From positions 1 to 64,000 of the forward strand of contig PBFJ01000041.1 in the NCBI GenBank assembly GCA_002718715.1: a stretch of DNA of 64,000 bases. The letters are read 5' to 3'. How positions within the stretch are numbered: position 1 is the first letter of the stretch; the number at the start of each line of letters is the position of its first letter. This document shows positions 52,093-60,954 of this stretch, piece by piece. The notes under the pieces were generated by a model. It was not told where the DNA came from. It ran no database searches and saw only the letters and a program-made list of their open reading frames with translations. This DNA is from a bacterium. GTDB lineage: Bacteria > Patescibacteriota > Gracilibacteria > UBA1369 > GCA-2718715. Both the position numbers and the translations under genes were made by a program.

Positions 52093-53253
52093 TTAAAAAT
52101 TATAGTGCTTTAAAAGTGGTAATGGATCATAAGATCCAATTCCCCAAGGTCCTAGTAAGAAAATTGTAATCAGAAAAATATAAGTTAATAAACCAAAAAA
52201 TTTTGGAAAATATAATTTTGATTCTTTTGCAGAAATAAGCATTAATAAGTTACAGCAAATTGTTGACGCAGCAAGAAATCTTGTATCATCTCTAGCAATA
52301 AAAGATAAAATTAAGGGAGAAAAGATAGATAATTTAAGATAAAGTGGCAATTTCACGAATTTAAAAACTAAATATAAAATAAAGCAGTAGTAAATAGTAA
52401 TAAGATAACTTCCACCTAATAATGATTTTGGAGTAAGTAAAATAATGGAATGTTCAAAACTATCTTTTAAAGTATGAATTAGTTCTACATTCATAGAAGT
52501 TTCTAATTCCTTGCTTATATTTGTTAAATAAATCCCTAGTTCCTCTCTGCCTGGTTCATATCTACCAAAAACTAATAGTAAAAAACCTGTAATTAAAGGG
52601 AGTAAAAAAATTGGTAGGATTTTTGAAATTTTCTTATATCTTATATTCGGATATTTATAAAATAAAAGTCCAATAATTAAAGGGATATAGAAAAAAAGTG
52701 AAGCTTCATGAATTAGAAGCTGTAGAGAAATAATTAGTGAAATAAATATACATTTTTTAGTAAAAGAATAAGACTCACTAAGAGTTAATATTATTGTAAA
52801 AAGAGAAAAAACTAAGCATATTAGATCCATTCTCCCAATGTCATATCCTAACCTAAAAAATAAAACTGGACTTAAAGTAAATAAAGTATAAAAAGGTATT
52901 TTTTCTTTTAATTTCCAATCCTTAAAACATGATCTTGTAAATATCCAGAAAGTAGTGCTAAATAAAACTGAAAAAAATAAATGAGAAGTTAATACCAATG
53001 ATGAGGGATTAAGATTATCTGATAAACGCAATATCTTAAATAGTGATCCTATTAAACCTCTTTTTATAAATCCTAAATCGAAATAATTAACATAATAATA
53101 TCCTTTTAAAGTTGAACTTATAGAGCTTAAAGATCGAAAGGGGGGTAAAGAGACTATGAAAACTAAAAATATAGATGATATAAAATAATAAATTTCTATT
53201 AAATTCTCGCGGATAAGAAGACTTGTTTTGGATCTGTTATATTTAAAAAACAT
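52093..53253 (-). CDS. Polytopic membrane protein, candidate GT-C (arabinosyl?) transferase
   Basis: This 386-residue protein has a first helix near residues 22-40, an outer-face loop with NYFDLGFIKRGLIGSLF, and then eight to nine further helices with the conserved FRLGYDIGRMD and IHEASLFFY stretches. An acidic residue in the first large loop next to an aromatic/basic patch is usual for GT-C enzymes that use polyprenyl-phosphate sugars, and the arabinose-lipid genes lie directly after it. It could use polyprenyl-P-arabinose to decorate the glycan. No family motif proves this. It is followed by a 118-bp gap and follows the FemAB-like gene by 9 bases. Confidence 0.5.
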   Translation of the reverse strand: MFFKYNRSKTSLLIRENLIEIYYFISSIFLVFIVSLPPFRSLSSISSTLKGYYYVNYFDLGFIKRGLIGSLFKILRLSDNLNPSSLVLTSHLFFSVLFSTTFWIFTRSCFKDWKLKEKIPFYTLFTLSPVLFFRLGYDIGRMDLICLVFSLFTIILTLSESYSFTKKCIFISLIISLQLLIHEASLFFYIPLIIGLLFYKYPNIRYKKISKILPIFLLPLITGFLLLVFGRYEPGREELGIYLTNISKELETSMNVELIHTLKDSFEHSIILLTPKSLLGGSYLITIYYCFILYLVFKFVKLPLYLKLSIFSPLILSFIARDDTRFLAASTICCNLLMLISAKESKLYFPKFFGLLTYIFLITIFLLGPWGIGSYDPLPLLKHYNF

Positions 53254-53262
53254 AATTAAAGT

Positions 53263-54291
53263 TTAAAAAAAACTAATATAAATATATTCGCCTAATGTTT
53301 CTATAATTCTTCCATTTAAACCTTCTTTAAATTTCTTAATGCCATTTGACGTTTTTTTATTAAAACCACCAAGATCAAATTCTTTCAAGCCCTTTTTTTT
53401 ACTCTCAATAATTGCATGCCAAAGTAATAAGGTATTTGCTTGAAATTTTCTACCCATATCATTCGTGAATCCAAATAAATATAAAGCTTTATCTTTGAAT
53501 AACAATACACCAATACTACCTAAATTCTTGTCAGGTTCTTTTAAACTAGATGCCTGATATATTTTTAAACTTAATAGTCCATTATTTTCTGAATCGTTAA
53601 ATAACCAATTTAAACATTTTTCATGACTTATTGGAATAAATGATAAATTCATTGCATATTTATTGTATTCAATGAGAATATTTTTAATCATATTAATATC
53701 ATTGATTTCTTTAGCTTTTGCAAATTTTAATCCTTTTTTAAGTCCATTTCGCCAATTCCCTCTAAGCTTTTTAAAAAGTTCTTGCTCTGATTTAAGTAAA
53801 TCCACTATGTAGGTTTTTGTTGGATATGATCTTAACTTTATAAAATTTAATTTTTTTAAATGCTTATCATATGAGTAAATATAAGAAGGTGAGAAAGATA
53901 TCAATTTTGTGTATTTTTTTTTGATGAATCTAATAATTTCAATTAATACAAGGTATTTATATTTATGGAATTCTTTACATATTAAAGGACCATCATTAAT
54001 TCTAAAAAATTTAATTAATCCCAAACAAAAAGATTTTTTCGTTAAACTTACAATCCCATATATATTATTTTTATGGTAAATTTTTAGATAATATGAATAA
54101 TCTTTATTAAGGTAATATCCAGGTGTTTGAATATGAGAAATATTTCTGAAATTTAATTTTTCATATATTTTTTTGTATTCAGATAAATCTATTTCATCAA
54201 CAATAAATTTATTTTTTTTCCCCTTTAATTTTTTTATTGGATTCTTACAAAATGAGTAATTTAATTTTGTAAAAATTTTTTCAATTCTCAT
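53263..54291 (-). CDS. FemAB-like GNAT acyltransferase
   Basis: This 342-residue protein has the second GNAT domain of FemAB-type enzymes: LRGNWRNGLKKGLKFAKA (residues 170-187), GSIGVLLFKDKALYLFGFTND, ANTLLLWHAIIESKKKGLKEFDLGGF with the usual short acidic turn, and IKKFKEGLNG. FemAB proteins add an amino acid from aminoacyl-tRNA to peptidoglycan stem peptides, but many relatives in polysaccharide loci add acyl or amino-acyl groups to sugar amines. It lies between a DegT-like gene (33 bases upstream) and a membrane protein. Donor and target unknown. Confidence 0.83.
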   Translation of the reverse strand: MRIEKIFTKLNYSFCKNPIKKLKGKKNKFIVDEIDLSEYKKIYEKLNFRNISHIQTPGYYLNKDYSYYLKIYHKNNIYGIVSLTKKSFCLGLIKFFRINDGPLICKEFHKYKYLVLIEIIRFIKKKYTKLISFSPSYIYSYDKHLKKLNFIKLRSYPTKTYIVDLLKSEQELFKKLRGNWRNGLKKGLKFAKAKEINDINMIKNILIEYNKYAMNLSFIPISHEKCLNWLFNDSENNGLLSLKIYQASSLKEPDKNLGSIGVLLFKDKALYLFGFTNDMGRKFQANTLLLWHAIIESKKKGLKEFDLGGFNKKTSNGIKKFKEGLNGRIIETLGEYIYISFF

Positions 54292-54324
54292 ATTCAGAAT
54301 TTTTAAAAAAATTGTACAACTTAA

Positions 54325-55728
54325 TTAATATAATTTTAAAACAAAATTTTGAGGAAAATTAAATTGTTTTTTTATTAATAATCTTTTTATTATACCTCTA
54401 CCAAGTTTATAAAAAAACTTTCGAGAATCACTATATGTATCTTTAAATTTTTTGTAAAATTTTAAATTAAGAATATTCTGATTATTTTTTGAGTCATAAA
54501 AAATTAAAAACTTACCAATAATTTTTCCGTTTTCCAGTATTTTTATTTCTTTTTTTGTTGAGGAGTAAACTATTTTGAACGAATTTATATATTCTTCAAA
54601 ACATCTTTCTATACAATTCTCAATGATTTTTGAATTGATATCTTGATGAACGGGCAGTGTAATTTGATTCTTGAACCTTCTTTTGGCATTTTTATATTTA
54701 TCTCTTGATTGCACTACTTCAGGCGGCAGGTCAGGCCAATTTCCAAAAGGCAAGCCATATAAATTATATTGTTTTAAAATCTTTGTTCTTTCTTTTGTAT
54801 TTTTAAAATTAACTATACCTAGATACGGTATATATTCTAAATTTTCCATTTTCAAAAAAGGAAGTATCAATTTTAAATTTTTTTTCCATGAGTTAAAGTT
54901 TGATACTCTTTTCTTTTTTATAAAATCTATTTTTTCGTAATAAAGATTGAATAATCTTTTTGACATCACACCTAAATTATAATTTATCTTATAGTTTGAG
55001 CTATTATGATTATTGAAGTTCAGTTTTGGATATTTATATCCAAAGTATTTTCTAATCTTTCGCTTGAAAAATAAATACAGAAAATCTATTATTCTTCGTA
55101 GTTTAAAATCTTGATAATTCCTTTTCAGAACTAAATCAAAATTATTAAATTGTTTGTAATCAAAAGAATCTTTAAATTTAATGATGCTTCCATCTTCTAT
55201 TCCAAATAATTTATGAGGACTATATATCTCTATATCAGAAAAACTCTTTTCAAATGCAGTTAAACAATGAGTATTATCTTCTATTAATGTTATATTCTTT
55301 CTATTAATATATTCTAGTAAATCACTATTTATTCTATTTTTTTTTCCAAAGTAGTTTACAAACAAAAAAATATCTACTTTGTTAAATTTTAATATTGAGA
55401 TTAGTTTTTTACTTTTCAGAAGGTCGTGTTCATAAAAAATTATTTTTGCATTAGTTCTTCTTAATAAAGATAATGATTCGTTGCAAATAAAATCTGGAAT
55501 AAAAATTGTTCTTTTACTCTTGAAAATACTTAGGTATTGGTAAATTCTTAATAAAGATAATGTTGAACGTGGATATAGAATTAGATTTTTGGATTTATAA
55601 AGAATCTTGTAGTGATCATTTTTTTTATCTTTAAAAGCTTTGTAAAAAGAAAAGAATATATTTTTAGTTTTCATCAAGGGATATAGCGATATCCTATTTT
55701 TATAATTAATTTTTTGTGTTTGAGTCAT
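54325..55728 (-). CDS. DegT/DnrJ-like PLP enzyme with a C-terminal extension
   Basis: Residues about 45-370 resemble a DegT/DnrJ/EryC1 aminotransferase: YPRSTLSLL (place of 'NGt.al'), TIFIPDFICNESL, FVNYFGK, the PLP-pyridine acid D151 in LIEDNTHCL and the Schiff-base lysine K173 in SPHKLFGIEDGSII. Overall similarity is weak but the spacing fits. About 95 further residues (from FEEYINSFK) form a beta-rich tail (EIKILENGKIIGKFLIFYD) that is not part of the family. It is 33 bases upstream of the FemAB-like gene and may supply the amine that gene acylates; this is inference. It follows galE by 44 bases. Confidence 0.68.
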   Translation of the reverse strand: MTQTQKINYKNRISLYPLMKTKNIFFSFYKAFKDKKNDHYKILYKSKNLILYPRSTLSLLRIYQYLSIFKSKRTIFIPDFICNESLSLLRRTNAKIIFYEHDLLKSKKLISILKFNKVDIFLFVNYFGKKNRINSDLLEYINRKNITLIEDNTHCLTAFEKSFSDIEIYSPHKLFGIEDGSIIKFKDSFDYKQFNNFDLVLKRNYQDFKLRRIIDFLYLFFKRKIRKYFGYKYPKLNFNNHNSSNYKINYNLGVMSKRLFNLYYEKIDFIKKKRVSNFNSWKKNLKLILPFLKMENLEYIPYLGIVNFKNTKERTKILKQYNLYGLPFGNWPDLPPEVVQSRDKYKNAKRRFKNQITLPVHQDINSKIIENCIERCFEEYINSFKIVYSSTKKEIKILENGKIIGKFLIFYDSKNNQNILNLKFYKKFKDTYSDSRKFFYKLGRGIIKRLLIKKQFNFPQNFVLKLY

Positions 55729-55772
55729 GAATTATATTTAAATTAATTTGTAATTTTAAAAGATTAAAAAAT

Positions 55773-56756
55773 CTAATAATTATTAATTGATATTTTGTGC
55801 CAATCCCATGCTGATTGAAGAATGGTTTCAATTTTAGAGTATTTTGGCTCCCAATTAAGAATATTCTTTGCCTTTTTTATATCCGCAAATAATTTAGATG
55901 GATCACCAATTCTTTTAGGGCAAAATTCCTTTTTAATCTTCAAGCCTGTAATCGATTCTAGTGTATTTACAATATTCATAATACTTGTTCCAGAACCACT
56001 GCCTAAATTAAAAAAATCAGATTTGCCATTTGAGTTAAGATACTCAATTGCGTTTAAATGAGCTCTAGCTAAATCATTTACATGTATATAATCTCTCACC
56101 GCAGTCCCATCTTTTGTATTGTAGTTATTTCCAAATATTTTTAGCTTAATTCCTTTATTAATAGATTTAATTACAAGAGGTATTAAATGAGTTTCTGGAT
56201 TATGATTTTCTCCAATTTCTTTATCAAAATCGGCTCCCGCAGCATTGAAATATCTCAAAGAAACATACTTTAAGTTAGATGATTTCTCGCACCATTTTAA
56301 AATCTTCTCACATAAAAGCTTTGTTTCTCCATAAGGACTTAAAGGTATAAGTTCTGAGTCCTCATTTACTGGTAAACTTTTTACTTCTCCATATACTGAG
56401 CAAGAAGATGAAAATATAATAGGTATTGAAAGTTCTGTGCAAATTCTCGTAACTGATTCCATTCCACCAATATTATTGGAAATGTAATCTAGAGGATTAA
56501 TAAAAGATTCCTGTACATAGGCTGATGCTGCAAAATGCACTAAATAGTTTGGTTTTATTTTTGAGATTAGATCATATAATTTATTAGATTCCCTAACATC
56601 CATCAAGAAAAAATCACCCCATTTTACGAACTCTTTATATCCTGTAGATAAATTATCTATAGTAAATATCTGATGTCCTTTACTTTTCGCATATTTACAG
56701 AAATGTGAGCCAATATAACCGGCCCCTCCCGTTACAATAATTCTTTGGCTATACAT
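55773..56756 (-). CDS. galE: GalE, UDP-glucose 4-epimerase
   Basis: This 327-residue SDR is a clear GalE: VTGGAGYIGSHFCKYA (residues 8-23), DNLSTGYKEFV, VHFAASAYVQESFINPLDY, SSSCSVYG, catalytic Y142-x3-K146 in SPYGETKLLCEK, RYFNAAGAD and DGTAVRDYIHVNDLARAH. It interconverts UDP-glucose and UDP-galactose, or the N-acetyl forms. The ATG at 56756 overlaps the 3' end of the GT2 gene by 25 bases, and no later start keeps the Rossmann motif. The DegT-like gene follows 44 bases downstream. It supplies galactose-type units for the glycan. Confidence 0.94.
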   Translation of the reverse strand: MYSQRIIVTGGAGYIGSHFCKYAKSKGHQIFTIDNLSTGYKEFVKWGDFFLMDVRESNKLYDLISKIKPNYLVHFAASAYVQESFINPLDYISNNIGGMESVTRICTELSIPIIFSSSCSVYGEVKSLPVNEDSELIPLSPYGETKLLCEKILKWCEKSSNLKYVSLRYFNAAGADFDKEIGENHNPETHLIPLVIKSINKGIKLKIFGNNYNTKDGTAVRDYIHVNDLARAHLNAIEYLNSNGKSDFFNLGSGSGTSIMNIVNTLESITGLKIKKEFCPKRIGDPSKLFADIKKAKNILNWEPKYSKIETILQSAWDWHKISINNY

Positions 56757-57682
56757 TTAAGCCGCTTGTATTTAGATAATGTTAACACTATTCCTTGTAT
56801 CTTTCTAAAAATTAACCTAAATAAAATTCTAATAAATGAATAAGTTAATAAATATCTAAAACCACCTTTAATAAGATGCTCCCTAATAGAAATTAAATTT
56901 GTTTTAAGAGGATGGTTTATAAAATTACTAATAAGTAGAAAAGTCTCCCAATTTTTAATATCTGCAGTTGAAATAATACCTTTAGAATGAAAATATCTAG
57001 AATTATTTCTGTGAATATTAATAATTCGCTTAGTAAATTCCTTGGATTTGCTCATGTTTTGTATATCTCTTCTATAAATCCCCAATGGCTCTGGAAAGTG
57101 CTTAATCTTTTCACCATTATCAATTACTCTTATCCAAAAATCCCAATCCTCAACACCTAAGAATTTTTTGCCCTCTTTAAAAAAACCAACTTTATCAAAG
57201 ATTTCTTTTTTTATAGTTATTGCTGAGGGAGATAAAGTATTACCCGAAATTAATAAATTTGAGAGATTTTTAGGCGGATTATTCCTTAAATAAAATAAAT
57301 AATTATTACCTACAATAATCTCATCATTTGATATTAATGAGTATCTTTTATTCTTAATAATTTCATATATTTTAGTAAGTTTGTTTGGAACCCACAAGTC
57401 ATCAGCATCAAGCAAGCAAATATAAATACCATCAGAAGCTTTGATACCTGAATTTCTTGCAGCTCCAAGACCTTTATTTGATTGTGTTATAACTTTAATA
57501 TTATTTTTAAGTTTGCAATTATTTAAGATTTGAGAAGTATTATCAAAAGATCCGTCATCAACTGCAACTATCTCATAATTATTAAAATCTTGCTTCAGAA
57601 TTGAATCAATTGTTCCTTCTAAAGTATCTTCCACGTTGTAGCAAGGAACTATTATTGAAAAAAATATTTTGTTAGATTTCAT
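56732..57682 (-). CDS. GT2-family glycosyltransferase
   Basis: This 316-residue GT-A enzyme has SIIVPCYNVEDTLEGTIDSIL (residues 9-29), EIVAVDDGSFDNT and the metal-binding LLDADDLWVPNKL near residue 90, followed by GVEDWDFWIRV, whose ED-W is the usual catalytic base region. The C-terminus is basic with an aromatic patch and could lie on the membrane. The donor sugar is unknown. It starts after a 131-bp gap that may hold a promoter, and its stop overlaps galE. Confidence 0.9.
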   Translation of the reverse strand: MKSNKIFFSIIVPCYNVEDTLEGTIDSILKQDFNNYEIVAVDDGSFDNTSQILNNCKLKNNIKVITQSNKGLGAARNSGIKASDGIYICLLDADDLWVPNKLTKIYEIIKNKRYSLISNDEIIVGNNYLFYLRNNPPKNLSNLLISGNTLSPSAITIKKEIFDKVGFFKEGKKFLGVEDWDFWIRVIDNGEKIKHFPEPLGIYRRDIQNMSKSKEFTKRIINIHRNNSRYFHSKGIISTADIKNWETFLLISNFINHPLKTNLISIREHLIKGGFRYLLTYSFIRILFRLIFRKIQGIVLTLSKYKRLKCIAKELL

Positions 57683-57813
57683 TATTATTATTCAATGTAA
57701 ACCTTAATATCTAATCAAATAATCTTAATATGAAAAAAATTGATTATAAAAATAACAATTAAAAATGTAATTAAAATTGTTAAATATTTATTAACTCTAA
57801 TAATAAAAAGTTT

Positions 57814-59544
57814 CTAATAAACATTATCTAAGTTCCTTGGGGGGAGATTTTTATAAATAAACTTTTTTTGAAGGCAATCTTCAATTAATTGTAAATTATT
57901 CTTTTTAAAATGAATTCTCTGAGTTTTTTGTTTTTTTATATTTTCGTAATTTATTAAATGATTATATTCTGGCAACCCATAACACATTACAGGTTTTTTA
58001 TTCTCAAGTCCTTCTTCTAAAACTGTAGATGAATAAGATATCATACAGTCACAATTTTCTATTTCTTTATCTAGTGAAGTATCGTTTCTTAAAGTTATAA
58101 AATCCTTTAAATCTTCAAAAGCATTATTTAAAATCTCAAGATTTATTTCATTCGGAACATCTCTTATTCTTACTATTAATTCAAAAATATTTTTATATTT
58201 TGAGATTTTTTTATATATTTCAAAAATACTCCCAAAAAACTCAGGTGATGATTCATAATAATATCTTCTCGCACCTAATTCTTTAACGGTCCCAACATAT
58301 AAGATCTGAGTCCTTTTATTTCTTTTTTTTATATTTATTTCTTTTTTCGGAGAAGCTTTTTTATTATTAATAAAATTAATTTTTGAGTATTTTTTATCTA
58401 ACGAATCTAAATAATCATCACAAAAATGAGACTGACTTAATAAACTTATTTTTTTTTCCTTTGTAAAGGCTAGTCCAATACCAATTGATTTTGAAGCTAG
58501 TAAATTTGCTTGACCATTTTTTTGAGTTGTTTGAGAACCATGACTTATTAGATAAACGTTTTTATTTTTTTGACTTAAAACTCTTGATAAAGAAAAAAGA
58601 TCAGGGAATCTTACTGAATGAAAAAATGACTTTTTTATTTTTGAACTTCTAAATATTTTTTCAAGATATAAAGTAAAATTAAAGGTCGTGGATAAGTTTG
58701 AATATATTTGTTTGATTAAATAATTGTAAAATCTCTCATCGAGTAATGTCGAATTAACATTACTAATAAAATTAAAATTGTAATTTTTGCTAACAGGAAG
58801 TAAAAAAAATCCTACTTCTTTAAATTCTTTCCAAAAAATTAATTTAATTAATTGTTCAAATATTAATTTAATGATTCTTATATATGAGTTAGATGAGCAA
58901 AAGTAAATTACTGATTTGCCTTCAGATATAAATTTAGATTTTAAATAATCTAAAAAATATACCTTACTATCTGAAATTAAATAAACCTCCTTTCTATTTT
59001 TAAATAATAAATTCTTAAGTAGAAAGCTTTGAAAATATAAAACTGAATTATAAAATAAATTACCTCTTATTTCAGAATATCTATCAATATAAGAAAGTTT
59101 TCTTGTTTTGTTATCACTATATAAATAGTCTATTGCAATAAGGAGATCAATTTTTTTTGAATATTTAATCCGTTTATTTTTTTTTATAAGAATATAGTAT
59201 TCAAAATCAGGTATAATTTCTTGCATATAAAAAAAACGAGATATTTTAATTTCTAGGAATGGATCAAGTAATTCATCAAAATCTTTAACTTGATTAAAAA
59301 CTTTAAATTTTTTTAAATTGTCTATCAGAAGATTCTTTGCTTTATTAGTTTTTAATAATAAACTTTCTGCATTTGAAGATACAATTATTGGGTTTGGGAA
59401 ATAATGATTTATTTTTTTACGTTCAAATTTGTTAAGTATGTATTTATTTAAAGTGAAGATATTTTTTTCTTTTTTGAAAAATCTTTTTCCTAATTTACTT
59501 TTATCAATTAGTACATAGAGGCTATTTTTATTGGTTTTAGACAT
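57814..59544 (-). CDS. Uncharacterised GT-B-like protein of surface-carbohydrate type
   Basis: This 576-residue protein has no signal peptide. The C-terminal half has VYLISHGSQTT, TQILYVGTVKELGARRYYY, LIVRIRDVPNE and CDCMISYSSTVLEEGLENKKPVMCYG, which follows the 'D.~is~~St...E~l..~kPv~~y' donor-site pattern of capsule and LIC12162-like transferases. The N-terminal half is lysine-rich and not assigned. It overlaps the GT2-cytidylyltransferase fusion gene by 8 bases, so the two are likely made together and may act on the same sugar. Possible function: transfer of a CMP-activated acid sugar. This is inference. Confidence 0.55.
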   Translation of the reverse strand: MSKTNKNSLYVLIDKSKLGKRFFKKEKNIFTLNKYILNKFERKKINHYFPNPIIVSSNAESLLLKTNKAKNLLIDNLKKFKVFNQVKDFDELLDPFLEIKISRFFYMQEIIPDFEYYILIKKNKRIKYSKKIDLLIAIDYLYSDNKTRKLSYIDRYSEIRGNLFYNSVLYFQSFLLKNLLFKNRKEVYLISDSKVYFLDYLKSKFISEGKSVIYFCSSNSYIRIIKLIFEQLIKLIFWKEFKEVGFFLLPVSKNYNFNFISNVNSTLLDERFYNYLIKQIYSNLSTTFNFTLYLEKIFRSSKIKKSFFHSVRFPDLFSLSRVLSQKNKNVYLISHGSQTTQKNGQANLLASKSIGIGLAFTKEKKISLLSQSHFCDDYLDSLDKKYSKINFINNKKASPKKEINIKKRNKRTQILYVGTVKELGARRYYYESSPEFFGSIFEIYKKISKYKNIFELIVRIRDVPNEINLEILNNAFEDLKDFITLRNDTSLDKEIENCDCMISYSSTVLEEGLENKKPVMCYGLPEYNHLINYENIKKQKTQRIHFKKNNLQLIEDCLQKKFIYKNLPPRNLDNVY

Positions 59545-60892
59545 TTTTAAATCTATCGCTAATTAAATCAGCATCATCTTGATTTCTAACTTCTATAAAA
59601 GAGACTTGATCATGAATTTTATGAAGATAAACTTTATTTCCAACTAGTGAATTTTTTCTAATAACTTCTGTATGCGTAATACAACCAAGTCCATGTGATC
59701 CTAATAATAATGACTTTTTAAATTCTCTTGGAATATCTCCTTCATCTAACCTAACTAAATTGTTTTTACTTTTTTCCTGCCATGCCCAAGCATACTCTGA
59801 TTTCGCTGGCATAACAGTATCTGCGCCTGAATTTAGGAAAGCTTTTATTAACTCATCAATTAAATTTTTATTTCTAAATGGGAAAGTAATTTCTGCATGA
59901 ATAATAATATCTGGATGATAATTTAGTTCATTCTCAAGAACCTTCAGATGCCAACAATGAACATCTTCGATTGTTGACTTTGGGGTTGATAAATTAGACT
60001 CTCTTAGCTTTGCTATTGAAAATCCAAGATTCTTTGCCGTTTTGGCAGTATCTTCATTATCTGTAGCGACAAAATATGAGTCTACGAATTTACTAGAAAA
60101 TATTGATTCTGACATATACTCTAATAAATTAATATTTTTAAATTTGGGGATCACACCTTTAATTGGTATAACAAGGCATTTTTCGAAATTTTGATGATCT
60201 ATAATTCCAGGTTTATGTTCAGTTGATATCTTTTCAATTATTTTGGTAACTCCTTCAAGTCTTTTACTATTCCCTGATTGATGTATCCCATGATAATGAT
60301 AAACAGGTGCTTTGGGAGTATATTTGATTTTATAGTTTTTCTTCAAAATCTCTCCAGCCCAGATTCTATCTTCAATATTCTCTACGTCATTGTTAAAGTT
60401 AATCTCTTCCCATACATCTCTTTTGATAATAGAATTAGCATTATGAAAAAAACTATCTTTTTTCTGTATTCTCTCATCCTCTCCAAAAACAATAAGTAAA
60501 TCTCTCTTATCTTCGTCACTTGAAAAGTCCATTGGAACTTGCTTTCCATAAACTCCGGCAAGTTTAGGATCTGAATTTATTTCTTCAAAAAGATCAGTTA
60601 GCCAATTGCTATTTATCGGTAGGCAATGAGCAGATAAAATAACAATATGTAATCCTTCAGAGGCTTGAATACCCATATTAATTGCTTTACCAGGTTTATA
60701 TTCTTTTATTTTTACTATTTTTTCAACTCCATGTCTTTTCGCCTTTTCAACAGTTTTGTCATCACTAAAAGAATCTACAAGAATTATTTCGAAATTTTTA
60801 TAGGATTGTTTTTTAATTCTTTCAATACAAAGTCCTATCCATCGCTCTTCATTTTTTGTTCTTATAATTATTGATATTAAATTTTTCTTCAT
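59537..60892 (-). CDS. GT2 glycosyltransferase fused to an acylneuraminate-cytidylyltransferase-like domain
   Basis: Residues 1-225 form a GT2 domain (ISIIIRTKNEERWIGLCIERI, ILVDSFSDDKT, and LSAHCLPINSNWL in place of the DxD strand, a form seen in some GT2 members). Residues 239-451 read as a CMP-sugar synthetase fold: CLVIPIKGVIPKFKNINLL aligns with 'IPARGGSK.iP.KNi', FVATDNEDTAKTA with 'vSTDdeei', and HAEITFPFRNKNLIDEL with the TSPLR motif. The nucleotide-loop Gly-Gly-Ser-Lys is altered, so the second domain may be inactive or have another role. A fused activating and transferring enzyme would be unusual. It lies between the Gfo/Idh/MocA gene and the GT-B-like gene. Confidence 0.8.
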   Translation of the reverse strand: MKKNLISIIIRTKNEERWIGLCIERIKKQSYKNFEIILVDSFSDDKTVEKAKRHGVEKIVKIKEYKPGKAINMGIQASEGLHIVILSAHCLPINSNWLTDLFEEINSDPKLAGVYGKQVPMDFSSDEDKRDLLIVFGEDERIQKKDSFFHNANSIIKRDVWEEINFNNDVENIEDRIWAGEILKKNYKIKYTPKAPVYHYHGIHQSGNSKRLEGVTKIIEKISTEHKPGIIDHQNFEKCLVIPIKGVIPKFKNINLLEYMSESIFSSKFVDSYFVATDNEDTAKTAKNLGFSIAKLRESNLSTPKSTIEDVHCWHLKVLENELNYHPDIIIHAEITFPFRNKNLIDELIKAFLNSGADTVMPAKSEYAWAWQEKSKNNLVRLDEGDIPREFKKSLLLGSHGLGCITHTEVIRKNSLVGNKVYLHKIHDQVSFIEVRNQDDADLISDRFKNV

Positions 60893-60954
60893 TAGGAATT
60901 AAATAATTTAAAAACCTTAGGGTCATTTTAACATTGAAAATAGTTTATTTATCT

